The notes beneath the pieces are model-generated. The model saw only the letters and a list, made by a program, of their open reading frames with translations, did no database searches and was not told the DNA's origin. Made by a program: the position numbers and the translations under genes. This document shows, one piece after another, positions 1-8,757 of a stretch of 64,000 bases of DNA (its first letter is position 1; every line of letters begins with the position of its first letter). Location of the stretch: contig CP069418.1 of NCBI GenBank assembly GCA_017569305.1, positions 620,001 through 684,000 on the forward strand. Reading direction: 5' to 3'. Source of the DNA: Clostridiales bacterium FE2011. Its GTDB lineage: Bacteria > Bacillota > Clostridia > Christensenellales > Aristaeellaceae.

Positions 1-36
1 AAGGCTGTTTTAGGCAGAAGCGCTTTCGTATGATAC

Positions 37-95
37 AATAGCATTCCCGGAACATGAATATGAATCATTCAAAACCGTCTGAACACACAAGGAAA
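37..95 (+). pseudogene. Displaced 5' fragment of the GNAT gene
   Basis: Bases 37-63 are identical to 622-648 inside the start of the GNAT gene at 611, and similarity fades out over the next 30 bases. In this copy the GNAT frame runs into TGA after about 18 codons, following a one-base loss. It is a non-coding remnant of a duplicated gene start, with the ASCH gene now lying behind it. Confidence 0.7.
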
Positions 96-164
96 TCAGG
101 TTGTTTGAAAAAGGTCTGTGTTGACAAGTATCACTTCAAAGTGAATAGAATGGGAAGAGATAAA

Positions 165-515
165 ATGACACACTATATGAACTTATGGGACGATTCTTTT
201 CAGGCCATCAAAGAGGGCTGGAAAACAATTGAAATGCGCCTTAATGACGAAAAAAGATCAATGATTAAGGTGGATGATATCATTGAGTTCACAAATACAT
301 CAAATCAGGAAAAGCTGTCCTGTAAAGTGATAAACATCTATAAGTATTCAGATTTCTCCGAACTATATGAGAACCATGACAAACAATCCATTGGATACAG
401 GGAAAATGAAAAAGCGGATCCAGACGATATGCTCCTCTATTACACAAAAGAGCAGATCGAAAAGTACGGTGTTGTGGGTATCGAATTGACTAAATTGAAC
501 AAAAGCACAGATTAA
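165..515 (+). CDS. ASCH-domain protein
   Basis: A 116-residue protein with the ASCH (PUA-like) fold pattern: an N-terminal strand with LWDDSFQAIKEGWKTIEMRL, then KVDDIIEF and a late VVGIEL strand. The family is thought to bind RNA or modified nucleotides; no enzyme activity can be assigned. I chose ATG 165 because GGGAAGAG lies just upstream and the domain begins there. The frame is open back to 54, but that part is the displaced GNAT fragment. It precedes a second gene, the GNAT at 611, whose N-terminus also looks ASCH-like. Confidence 0.8.
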   Translation: MTHYMNLWDDSFQAIKEGWKTIEMRLNDEKRSMIKVDDIIEFTNTSNQEKLSCKVINIYKYSDFSELYENHDKQSIGYRENEKADPDDMLLYYTKEQIEKYGVVGIELTKLNKSTD

Positions 516-530
516 TATCTTCGGAGGAAA

Positions 531-570
531 ACCATGTCCGATAATCATGAACAGTATATGAAAAGATGCT
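531..570 (+). pseudogene. Displaced 5' fragment of the deaminase gene
   Basis: These 40 bases are identical to 1701-1740, the start of the deaminase gene, including its ATG and first dozen codons, with a similar GGAGGA ribosome site in front. The frame stops soon after the identity ends. Together with the fragment at 37-95 it shows that a segment carrying the GNAT and deaminase starts was duplicated and then eroded or replaced. Confidence 0.8.
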
Positions 571-610
571 GTAGTAATGCAGAAATGTTTAGAATAATAG
601 GAGTTTCTGT

Positions 611-1714
611 ATGTTGGAAAAAATAGCATTCCCGGAACATGAATATGAGTCAGTTCAAAACTGGCTGAACAAACAGGGATATTGCTATACCACAAGGGTA
701 TTCAAAGAAGTTGGAAAATATAAAGTTGGAGAATCGTACCTGGCCCCCTGGGGTGATGTGCTCAGGATTGATGACGTTCAGATCTTCCGCAAAGTATTGG
801 ACCGTCCTTTCTACGATGAAATGAGTGACGCCGAAAAAGCTGAAATCCGCAAGTATTCTGAAGATATGGATTTGCCCTATGAATTTATCAGGTTTTCCAG
901 AATCAAGATGAATTTACAGGACTGCTTTATGCTGGAGGACCTTTTCCCCAGGAGCTTTACCAATTACGAGGAACGGCCGTATGGAATCCTGTTTTACAAC
1001 ACACAAAATAAAGATTCCTATGATTCGAATCACGCGGTTATCTTCCGGGATAAAATCAGGAATCTGTCAGACACTTTAAAAGATATCCTTGCCTTCTATC
1101 AGGAAAAAGGACTGACTCCGATGATCTATCAGTCAGCACGCGATAACGGATATTTTACGGAAATAAAGGATGATCTGGCCAAGGAAGGGTTCGATTCTTG
1201 GATTGAGGAACAGAAGTTTATGGTTCTGATGGCGGAGAATCGCATAACGCCGAATGAAGGCCTTGTTGTCCGGAATGTCCAAAGCTGGGATCCATCTTTT
1301 GAACAGGTTTTTATTGAGGCTGAAGAACCATGGGAAACAGAAGTGTTGAGAAAATCCCTGGATGATCCAAATACAGTCTTGTGGGTGGCTTACCTTGAAG
1401 ATAAACCGATAGGCGTTCTGTACTGTCTTACTGACAGCAAAGTATGCCGCGGAAACTATGTATTGGTTTCAAAGCAGCATCGCAATGTAGGTGCCGGAAA
1501 AACTTTAACTTATCACTATGTGGAGTGGTGTAAAGTAAGCGGTATCCGGAAAGCCTTTCATTGGCCGGACGGAGAACGTCCGGAAAAAATATATCTGGAA
1601 GCCGGTTTCCGTCACGTGGAAACGGTATATGCAGGCAGGGCTGTATACAACCCCCAAAGGATGACTCATATTCAGGAACGGATTGTTATCAGGGAGGAAT
1701 ACCATGTCCGATAA
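611..1714 (+). CDS. GNAT acetyltransferase with ASCH-like N-terminus
   Basis: A 367-residue protein. The last 130 residues carry the GNAT acetyl-CoA-binding pattern: a strand with IGVLYCL, then QHRNVGAGKTL (the R/Q-x-x-G-x-G/A loop) and a C-terminal YLEAGFRHVETVYAGRAVY. The first 100 residues (FKEVGKYKVGESYLAPWGDVLRI) resemble a PUA/ASCH-type beta barrel, making this a likely two-domain protein. TAGGAG precedes ATG 611. The stop overlaps the deaminase start by 11 bases, so the two are probably translationally coupled. The substrate is unknown. Confidence 0.8.
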   Translation: MLEKIAFPEHEYESVQNWLNKQGYCYTTRVFKEVGKYKVGESYLAPWGDVLRIDDVQIFRKVLDRPFYDEMSDAEKAEIRKYSEDMDLPYEFIRFSRIKMNLQDCFMLEDLFPRSFTNYEERPYGILFYNTQNKDSYDSNHAVIFRDKIRNLSDTLKDILAFYQEKGLTPMIYQSARDNGYFTEIKDDLAKEGFDSWIEEQKFMVLMAENRITPNEGLVVRNVQSWDPSFEQVFIEAEEPWETEVLRKSLDDPNTVLWVAYLEDKPIGVLYCLTDSKVCRGNYVLVSKQHRNVGAGKTLTYHYVEWCKVSGIRKAFHWPDGERPEKIYLEAGFRHVETVYAGRAVYNPQRMTHIQERIVIREEYHVR

Positions 1715-2222
1715 TCATGAACAGTATATGAAAAGATGCTATGAACTGGCCGTCAGTTCAGGAAAAAAGGGACACGATACCTTTGGTGCCGTGCTTGTTT
1801 ATGATGGAAAAATCCTGGAGGAGGCGGAAAATACTGCCGACTTTGCCAAACGGATCTTCGGACATGCGGAATTCAATCTGGTACACAAATGCGCCAATAA
1901 GTATTCCGATGATATTCTGGAAAAGTCTGTTTTATATACCAGCTGTGCACCGTGCGAGAGATGTCTGGGTGCTATAGCCTCCCTGGGCATTCATACTGTT
2001 GTGTGCGGTGTATCATATAAGGAGTTTTGCAAACTGCTGCCGTTTGATTATCAGGCCGTTGACCGTGAAGGACTTCTTAAGCAGCTTGGAATCCTGATGA
2101 CGCTGAAGGAATCAGTACTTGAAGATGAAGGCATGCATGTATTTGAATGGTGGGGCGGCGAATACCATCCCTTAGAAGAATTAATCGCTGAAATGGATGA
2201 AGTCAAAAAGAACAACCGGTAG
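1704..2222 (+). CDS. CMP/dCMP-type zinc deaminase
   Basis: A 172-residue member of the cytidine/deoxycytidylate deaminase superfamily, probably cytoplasmic. The zinc site is visible: H54-A-E56 with E56 the proton shuttle, and P83-C84-x-x-C87. The TSCAPCERC motif and overall layout fit the nucleoside or base deaminases (guanine or tRNA-adenosine type) rather than the small cytidine deaminases. The start is ATG 1704, preceded by AGGGAGGA inside the GNAT gene. A 40-bp duplicate of this start lies at 531-570. Confidence 0.85.
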   Translation: MSDNHEQYMKRCYELAVSSGKKGHDTFGAVLVYDGKILEEAENTADFAKRIFGHAEFNLVHKCANKYSDDILEKSVLYTSCAPCERCLGAIASLGIHTVVCGVSYKEFCKLLPFDYQAVDREGLLKQLGILMTLKESVLEDEGMHVFEWWGGEYHPLEELIAEMDEVKKNNR

Positions 2223-2246
2223 ATCTGTAGTTTGAGAGGTATATTG

Positions 2247-2702
2247 ATGGACATTGAATTCAGGAAAGCTGAAATAGCGGATGCAGAATTGCTGATAGAT
2301 ATCTATAACGCTGCGTTTTACAGCGATTATCTGAAATACGGCGAATGCCCTGCATATGGAAAAACCAAAGAGATGATGGAGCAGTCCATCATTGATTATC
2401 CAAAGCATCTGATCATTTTTGACGGCAAGCCGGTCGGCTCTGTTTCATGCAAAAAGATGGATGACGGAACCTATAAAGTCGGATGTTTGTGTGTCATTCC
2501 GGAGTTTCAGGGCAAAGGGATCGGAACAGCTGCCATGGAATTCGCAAAATCATATTATGAGGACTGGAAAAAATTCACCCTGGTCACCCCGGTGGATAAA
2601 AACGAAAACGTGAAGTTTTATACAGAAAAATGCGGTTTTGATATCCAGTCTGTTGAAATGGACGGGAATGTGAAAGTATATCGTTTTATTTTGGAAAGAT
2701 AG
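2247..2702 (+). CDS. GNAT N-acetyltransferase
   Basis: A 151-residue single-domain GNAT. The acetyl-CoA loop is seen as CVIPEFQGKGIGTAAMEF, preceded by GSVSCKK and followed by NVKFYTEKCGF, the usual alpha-helix/beta-bulge end. ATG 2247 follows GAGAGG. The substrate cannot be predicted. The gene lies 24 bases after the deaminase and probably shares its transcript. Confidence 0.9.
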   Translation: MDIEFRKAEIADAELLIDIYNAAFYSDYLKYGECPAYGKTKEMMEQSIIDYPKHLIIFDGKPVGSVSCKKMDDGTYKVGCLCVIPEFQGKGIGTAAMEFAKSYYEDWKKFTLVTPVDKNENVKFYTEKCGFDIQSVEMDGNVKVYRFILER

Positions 2703-2751
2703 ATCCCGGTATGCTTCAAAATAGTAAAGATAACAGGAGACGAATAATCAT

Positions 2752-3492
2752 ATGCCTTACGCAAAACTCAACGATCTGAATCTGTACTATGAGGAATTTG
2801 GCAGGGGCGAAACAGTATTGTTTCTGCACAGCCATTTCAGCCGGGGATTGCTGGCTTTCTCCGGACAGATCATTCCCTTCTCCGGGAAATATCGGTGCTT
2901 ATTCCCTGATTTCCGCGGTCACGGACGAACCCTGTGCGACGATCTTACCTGGAACAGTCGAATGGTTGCTGATGACATGGCCATGTTCCTGGACAAACTG
3001 GGAGTCCACCAGGCGCATATCATCGGGTATAGCTGCGGTGCCTATGTAGGCTGCCACATGGCAGCCAATTATCCACATAAAGTAAAGAGCCTGGTAACCA
3101 TCGGAGGCGCGGCTCATCCCCGGCCGGAAGGGGCGACAGATTTCCTGCCGGAGAATCTGCTTAAGAACGGTCACACGGATTTCATCGAGGACATGAAAGT
3201 CAGGCATTATGAGGCGCACCGGGGCGACTGGCAGACGTATCTGAAAAACACCGTAGCTGACTGGCAGCAAAGTCCCCATCTGACGAATGCCGAGTGGCAG
3301 AGCATTACCTGTCCGGCATTTTTCATCAACGGGGAGAATGATCCCTTTGGCACCTGTGAGGAAATGCAGGAAAAAGTTCCTTCAGCAAAGATTTACAAGG
3401 TCCTCGGCGGCGGTCACCGGCCTCATTTTGTCGGTGAACAGATAGAGGATATTAACAGCAGGATTCTGGGCTTTCTATCTTCAGTGAATTGA
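2752..3492 (+). CDS. Alpha/beta hydrolase
   Basis: A 246-residue alpha/beta-hydrolase without a signal peptide. The nucleophile elbow is G92-Y-S94-C-G96, the oxyanion-hole strand is VLFLHSHFSRG, DFRGHGRT follows the usual strand 4, and the catalytic histidine is probably H222 in GGGHRPHF. These features fit an esterase or C-C hydrolase with a small lid. The gene is last in a rightward run and ends at a strong hairpin terminator. Confidence 0.9.
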   Translation: MPYAKLNDLNLYYEEFGRGETVLFLHSHFSRGLLAFSGQIIPFSGKYRCLFPDFRGHGRTLCDDLTWNSRMVADDMAMFLDKLGVHQAHIIGYSCGAYVGCHMAANYPHKVKSLVTIGGAAHPRPEGATDFLPENLLKNGHTDFIEDMKVRHYEAHRGDWQTYLKNTVADWQQSPHLTNAEWQSITCPAFFINGENDPFGTCEEMQEKVPSAKIYKVLGGGHRPHFVGEQIEDINSRILGFLSSVN

Positions 3493-3505
3493 AGCAGATA
3501 AAGCA

Positions 3506-3541
3506 ACAAGGAGACAGAGCTTTTTTTCTCTGTCTCCTTGT
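3506..3541. terminator. Bidirectional intrinsic terminator
   Basis: A perfect 14-bp stem (3506-3519 with 3528-3541) has a T-rich loop and lies between convergent genes. The stem sequence GGAGACAG/CTGTCTCC recurs elsewhere in the window as part of an interspersed element. Confidence 0.8.
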
Positions 3542-3599
3542 TTATCTGTAAGTGAAGCGTCCTCCCTAATATACCCTGTTCCGCCATTTTCACCGGAAG

Positions 3600-4700
3600 T
3601 TATTCCCCCGTTGCGGCTGCAGGCTGTATGTTGTCTGCGAACTCTTCAAGCCAGTGGAAACTGCCTGTCTTAACCACATCATCCCCATAGATCGTCCTGA
3701 AATCGTCTTTCATGGAAATCACATGATAGCCGCTCTCTTCCCATTTTTGCTTCAGCGGCTGAACCTTCTCCGTGTTGCCGTAATCCCGTTCCTCGTCATC
3801 CGCAATCAGCATAAAGGCTGCGCTCTTATACCTGTTGTTGAAGATTGTATAGTTGTGCATGCTCACGTCGCCGCTGCTGTTACCGAAGGAAAGCACCGGC
3901 TGGCGTCCGATCTCCTTCACGATCGCCTTGACCTTGTTCATTTTCAGGTTCTTGATCATCAGCCGATCCGTCCGGACAATATTATCCTCGCTTGTGTATA
4001 CGTACTTCAGCCCGTCCGCACCGTCTTCGTTTGTTGCCTCAATATCCACATCCATACCGATAATCTGCTCATACGGGATGTCCAGATTGCCTTCGATAAA
4101 CGTCCGGCAAAGGAACCGGTCGCTTCCGCTGCAGACATAGACTTTGAACTCATTCTCCTGCAGGTATTCCACAACCTCGATCATGGGCAGGTAGAATGTA
4201 TTCGCGTTGGTCATTCCTTCGAATCCGTCTGTTTCACGCACCAGCTGCCGCGTGACAAAATCCTGGAACTCCGTCAGTGTCATGCCGGCATAAGCCCGGG
4301 CCGCATGTTCGCCGTGAAGCACGTCCATACCGTCCGGGAATGATTTATCCAGCGCGTGATCCCGCAGCATCCGCCCGAATTCCAGCATCTCCTCATCCGG
4401 TTCATAAGTCGGATCGCAGAAGATCCTGCGTTCCAGCAGATAATATTCCAGATAAGTCGGATAAAGCTCTGCGCAGAGCGTACCGTCCATATCGAAAACA
4501 GCAATCCGGTCCACAGGCGGAATATAATTCGGAGACGCTTCATCCGTTACATCTTCCACGTATTCGATCAGCGTTTTCAGCGCCGGTGCGTCCGGATTCC
4601 ATTCCGAAAACACAAAACCGTCTTCCTCGGCAAACGCCGGAACCGCAAGCAGCGTAACCACCATCACCAGGGTCAACACTACAGCCAGCAGTCTTTTCAT
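3600..4700 (-). CDS. Secreted HAD-family phosphatase
   Basis: A 366-residue protein with a cleavable-looking signal peptide ending in VPAFA (residues 1-24). HAD motif I is D70-M-D72-G-T, motif II lies in VYVCSGSD, and motif IV is in LSFGNSSGDVSMHNY. This is the phosphoserine-phosphatase-like branch acting on small phosphate esters. The signal peptide places it outside the membrane, as for acid phosphatases that scavenge phosphate. ATG 4700 follows GGGAGGA. It lies 17 bases after the VanX-like gene, probably in the same operon. Confidence 0.85.
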   Translation of the reverse strand: MKRLLAVVLTLVMVVTLLAVPAFAEEDGFVFSEWNPDAPALKTLIEYVEDVTDEASPNYIPPVDRIAVFDMDGTLCAELYPTYLEYYLLERRIFCDPTYEPDEEMLEFGRMLRDHALDKSFPDGMDVLHGEHAARAYAGMTLTEFQDFVTRQLVRETDGFEGMTNANTFYLPMIEVVEYLQENEFKVYVCSGSDRFLCRTFIEGNLDIPYEQIIGMDVDIEATNEDGADGLKYVYTSEDNIVRTDRLMIKNLKMNKVKAIVKEIGRQPVLSFGNSSGDVSMHNYTIFNNRYKSAAFMLIADDEERDYGNTEKVQPLKQKWEESGYHVISMKDDFRTIYGDDVVKTGSFHWLEEFADNIQPAAATGE

Positions 4701-4717
4701 TTTCTTTTCCTCCCTTG

Positions 4718-5356
4718 TCAGTGGTTGAATTCATTTCTGACCGAAAAAGTGAAATATGTATCCGGCCAGGGTTCGTTTTCCAGGGTAAAATGCCACCATT
4801 CTGTTTCCAGCGGACGGAAGCCGTGTTTCACCATGAGTGATTGCAGCAGCATGCGATTCGCATGCTGTACTTCACTGACGCCGGAATAATCCGGATGGCT
4901 CAGTTCGCCGAAAAAATCAAACGTGCCGCCCATATCCACATCCTGCTGCGTGGCCATGTCAAACAGCGTCAGATCCACGGTACTGCCCCGGCTGTGTCCG
5001 GAATGTTCCGCGATATATCCCTGCGGAATGATTTCCGTCTTTTCCAGGTCCGGATAGAAAAACACCTTCATCCGGATATCCTCCGGATCCTTTGCCCAGC
5101 GAACGAAGTGATCCACCGCCTTCTGCGGGCGGTAAGCGTCATAAATTTTGAGACGGAATCCCTGTTCCATCGCTTCCCTGCTGGCTTCTTTCAGTGCCTG
5201 CGCCGCTTCCCGGGTCAGAATGGCCGCCGGTTCTTCATATCCGTCGATCCGTTTCCCGATGAAATTGAAAGAAGAAAAATACCGGATATCCAGCAGTACG
5301 TCCGGGATCACTTCCCCGACGCTGACAAAGCCGTGTGTGTCATTCGAATACTTCAT
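4718..5356 (-). CDS. D-Ala-D-Ala dipeptidase, VanX/DdpX type
   Basis: A 212-residue zinc peptidase of the VanX family. The signature SxHxxGxxxD is seen with H121 and D128, the E-x-x-H pair as E186-W-W-H189, and the conserved R76 in DAYRP. There is no signal peptide, so it acts in the cytoplasm, where such enzymes cleave D-Ala-D-Ala during cell-wall recycling or nutrition. No vanHA ligase or dehydrogenase genes are nearby, so a glycopeptide-resistance role is not supported. Confidence 0.9.
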   Translation of the reverse strand: MKYSNDTHGFVSVGEVIPDVLLDIRYFSSFNFIGKRIDGYEEPAAILTREAAQALKEASREAMEQGFRLKIYDAYRPQKAVDHFVRWAKDPEDIRMKVFFYPDLEKTEIIPQGYIAEHSGHSRGSTVDLTLFDMATQQDVDMGGTFDFFGELSHPDYSGVSEVQHANRMLLQSLMVKHGFRPLETEWWHFTLENEPWPDTYFTFSVRNEFNH

Positions 5357-5367
5357 ATGTTTTTTCC

Positions 5368-5781
5368 TTATTCCTCCGGCGACCAGCTGTCCTGTACGTC
5401 TTCCACAACGATGTTCTCGTCGACTTTCACCACAATCTGATACTCATCTTCATATACGATTTCGCCAGGGAAATTGGTATATACGACATAATACGGATGC
5501 TGGTATCTCTCCAGCAGCCAGAGCAGCGGCTGAATCATTTTCATCATCATTTCCGAGTTTTCCACTTTGAAATAGCAGATGACTTTCTCCTGGCGCTTGC
5601 ATTGAGGCGGAAAAGGAAGCTCTTCCACAAACCATGAGTCTATCTCCTTGAAAAGACCCACGTCTTCCTCTTCCATCGTCCCGTTCGTCACCAGCTGATT
5701 CATCATGCTGAAAATGCCCTTACCCGTTCTGGTATTGGCCGCAAGTTCTTTTCCCTGAATCCTGCAGTACTTGAATTTCAT
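5368..5781 (-). CDS. Uncharacterised 137-residue protein
   Basis: I do not recognise the family. The protein is soluble and acidic, with a hydrophobic middle (MMMKMIQPLLWLLERY) and a C-terminal run of beta strands with acidic residues (IVYEDEYQIVVKVDENIVVEDV). ATG 5781 follows GGAGGA. It ends 12 bases before the VanX-like gene and is very likely in its operon. Confidence 0.7.
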   Translation of the reverse strand: MKFKYCRIQGKELAANTRTGKGIFSMMNQLVTNGTMEEEDVGLFKEIDSWFVEELPFPPQCKRQEKVICYFKVENSEMMMKMIQPLLWLLERYQHPYYVVYTNFPGEIVYEDEYQIVVKVDENIVVEDVQDSWSPEE

Positions 5782-5837
5782 CCTGTCCTCCTCCGGATCA
5801 GCATGCTCTGTCTTCCGGGATGATTATCCGTCTCTCC

Positions 5838-7058
5838 TTATGCGCCCAGCAGGGATCCGACCAAGATACCCAGCCAGGTACCGATCACATATCCGAATGT
5901 GCCCACCAGCATGCACGGGCCGATAAGTTTCGCCCAGCCCTGGGAAATGGCCATGCCCGCCGCGGTGGTCGGTCCGCCGATATTCGCGTTGGAAGCGAGG
6001 ATGATATCCTCCAGGTCAAACTTCAGCAGCTTCCCGCCCAGGAAGCAGAAAGCCATATTGACCAGCACAATGATCATGCAGAACAGCAGCAGGATCGGAG
6101 CGTTCCGGATCAGCACGCCGATGGACGCCGGTACGCCGATTACAAAGAAGAACAGGTAGATCAGCCACGTGCCGAGTTCCTGCGCTCCATGCATCTCATC
6201 CGTCTGCTTATGGAAACAGGTGGCAAAGATCACGGAGAAGTTGGTGATCCAGACATACTGACTTCCGAAGAAGGTATTCAGCATCTGGGTAAACCAGTTA
6301 TCCTTCGGGATCAGTCCGGCAAAGAAGTTGCCGATCAGCCTGGAAAGGAACACGATAACCGCAGCATAGGCCAGGTCGAAAGCGATATCCTTCAGGGACA
6401 CATTTTTCTGGGTCCAGTACTGCTTGGCCAGCGTTTCAGTATCGCCTTTTCCCTTGGAGGCCACCTCATCAATATGGGGATGGTTGTAACGGCTCCTGAA
6501 GAAAGCGCTTCCGGCGATCCCCAGCAGCACCAGGAAATACAGCGCCATGTTCAGGTTGTCCGCCACCGTCGTAGCCGAGATCAGGCTGCTGTCCACATGG
6601 AAAGCGTCCGCGATGGCTGTGAAGTTCACCCCGCCGCCGATATAGGAACCGGTCATCATCGCAGCCGCACCGGGAAGGCCCTGTACAGCGCCGCCCAGCA
6701 GCAGCGTTGCGAGCACTGTCCCGACTACGGTACCGGCTGCGCCGATCAGGAAGATCAGCAGGAATCGTCCGGTCTCTTTCCAGATCTTCCGGATGTTTGT
6801 ATGCAGAAGCAGCAGCGGAATCGCCAGCGGAACAGCATAGCCCCAGACGATATCGTCAAACACAGGCGCGCTGTCCGGGATCACATGCGTGTTCACCAAT
6901 ACCAGCGCAATCACCAGTGTGATGATCGCCCCGGATATCTTCGAAGCCCATTTATATTTCTGCTCCAGCCAGATGGCGACTGCCGTTGCTGCGAAAAGCA
7001 CAGCGAGAAGCGCCCAGTGGTTGTCAGCGGCTATCAGGGTTTGGACTGTCTGTTCCAC
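5838..7058 (-). CDS. DUF819 integral membrane protein
   Basis: A 406-residue polytopic membrane protein with about ten hydrophobic segments, and the family's glycine-rich signature MMTGSYIGGGVNFTAIADAF near the middle plus a second glycine-rich motif near the C-terminus (NANIGGPTTAAGMAIS). DUF819 (YjcL-like) proteins are putative secondary transporters of unknown substrate. The start appears to be GTG 7058 after AGAGG. Confidence 0.85.
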   Translation of the reverse strand: MEQTVQTLIAADNHWALLAVLFAATAVAIWLEQKYKWASKISGAIITLVIALVLVNTHVIPDSAPVFDDIVWGYAVPLAIPLLLLHTNIRKIWKETGRFLLIFLIGAAGTVVGTVLATLLLGGAVQGLPGAAAMMTGSYIGGGVNFTAIADAFHVDSSLISATTVADNLNMALYFLVLLGIAGSAFFRSRYNHPHIDEVASKGKGDTETLAKQYWTQKNVSLKDIAFDLAYAAVIVFLSRLIGNFFAGLIPKDNWFTQMLNTFFGSQYVWITNFSVIFATCFHKQTDEMHGAQELGTWLIYLFFFVIGVPASIGVLIRNAPILLLFCMIIVLVNMAFCFLGGKLLKFDLEDIILASNANIGGPTTAAGMAISQGWAKLIGPCMLVGTFGYVIGTWLGILVGSLLGA

Positions 7059-7105
7059 AATGAATTCCTCTGTTCTGTGTCATGCAGGATATCATCGAAA
7101 ATGCT

Positions 7106-8722
7106 TTATGCGGCAGGCTGCTGTTCTTCCTCTGTCATGATATAGCGATAAATATATTGTTCGGCCAGTTCGTCCAGTCTGCCGGTTTTCTTTTCGTCAT
7201 CCAGGAATTGATTTACATACTCCAGCAGGTCTTCGGCTCCTTTCGGCATCAGTATTCCCAGCTGTCCGTTTGTGAAAGGCTCATAGATCAGCGGCGCGGC
7301 AAGACGGCTGTCCTGCCCCACATAGTATTCGGCTTCCATGATCTCCGTGATCATGACGTCCGCTTCCCCGGATGCGACCAGCCCGGGGATCTCCTGATTG
7401 ATATCGTGAATAATCAGTGTGGCATCCGGAAGGTTCTCCCGCGCAAATTTCTCGTTCAGTCCTCCCGGATTCTCCATGACACGAACCTCCGGCCGGTTGA
7501 TAGCTTCCAGGGAAGTATACCTGTCCGCGTCTTCCGCACGGCAAAGGACAGTCTTGCCGTTCTGCAGGTATCCGTCGGACATCAGGGCCTGCTCTTTCCG
7601 CGCGTCAGTGACGGTGATGCCGCAGATTGCCAGGTCAAATTGACCCGTCTGTGTATCTTCCATCAGGGTTGGCCAGGATGTCGGGACATATTCGATCTCA
7701 ACCCCCAGGGACTATGCCAGGTCCTCCGCCAGTTCTGTGTCAAAGCCCCAGTACGTGCCGGTTTCCGGCTCAAGGAATGACATGGGCTTGTAGTCCCCCG
7801 CTGTTCCGACCCTGAGCACGCCCGTCTCACAGATCCGGTCCAAAGTCGGCGTGTCTGAAACCGTATGAATGGCAGGCAGTTCATGAATATCATAGGTTTC
7901 ATAATAGATCTCGAAGGCTGTTTCAACGTCACCGGAAAGCTCGATCAAAGCTCCTGCCTGGAACATCGTGGAAAGGGTGCCGGAAGGTGCATGCCAGGCC
8001 GCGTTGGAAACCACTGTCATGGTTTCTTTCCCTGCTTCTTCCGCCTGTAAGGTTGCCTCCGCGCCAAAGAGCAGGGTGCCGGTTGCAATATGATAATCAC
8101 TGGAAATGATCGCCAGCTGTTTTACCTGCGGATACTGTTCCGTCAGGATCCGGTACGTATAGATCGCGTTCTGGGCGGTTGTCAGGGACTGGTCTTCCAC
8201 AATCACCCGCTGCGGATCCACGCCGTTTTCAATCAGCCATTTCGCCATTTCCCCGGCTTCCGTCGCATCCGGATTCTCTGCCGCGGTTCCGCCGCCGGTG
8301 CAGACAACCAGGGAATTGGGATACTTTTCGGCGCTGGCTTTTGCAACGGTCAGCCGTTCAATCAGTTCATCCTTCATACTGCCGTCCGGATTCAGCTGAA
8401 AGCCGAGCACGATCATGCATAATTCATCGGTTTCCGGCAGCCCGTCCGGAAGGATGTTTTCATTGATTTCAGGATCTTCATTCACTGTTTTCCAGAGCTG
8501 CATGATCCTTCCCCACTTTGCTCCTGAAACAGGATCCGCAGCACAGAGTTCATCCAGCAGTTCTGCGGTCTTTTCTTCCGCTTCGCTGCCATATGTGCCG
8601 TAATAAACCGCCAGTTCTTCTATCATATCCTGGGCAGTCCGAGCCATTTCATGTCCCTCTTCTGCCACTGAAGTGGTAATCATCAGGATGATACTGATAA
8701 TCATTGAAGCAAGCCGTTTCAT
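7106..8722 (-). pseudogene. DUF218-solute-binding fusion split by in-frame TAG
   Basis: One reading frame holds two domains and is interrupted only by TAG at 7712-7714. Residues 1-25 form a signal peptide. Residues 80-230 are a DUF218 (YdcF/SanA) domain with VLGFQLNPDG, CTGGG and SSDYHI. From about 270 the frame reads as an extracellular solute-binding protein of family 3 (VLRVGTAGDYKPM), broken at ELAEDLA-stop-SLGVEIEYVPTSW and then open to 7106. A CAG-to-TAG change (Gln) fits the family at this point. It is probably a recent nonsense mutation. The N-terminal half alone would still make a secreted DUF218 protein. Confidence 0.8.
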
Positions 8723-8757
8723 CGTGCCCTCCCTGTTTATCGCCTTTAATCCGTCGG

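Noticed and set aside
4718..5356. Glycopeptide-resistance (vanX) operon
   Set aside because: The dipeptidase is clear, but no vanH or vanA-type ligase or two-component system accompanies it, so a recycling role is more likely.
5820..7145. 441-residue plus-strand gene
   Set aside because: Shadow of the DUF819 gene; low-complexity Gln/His/Asp composition.
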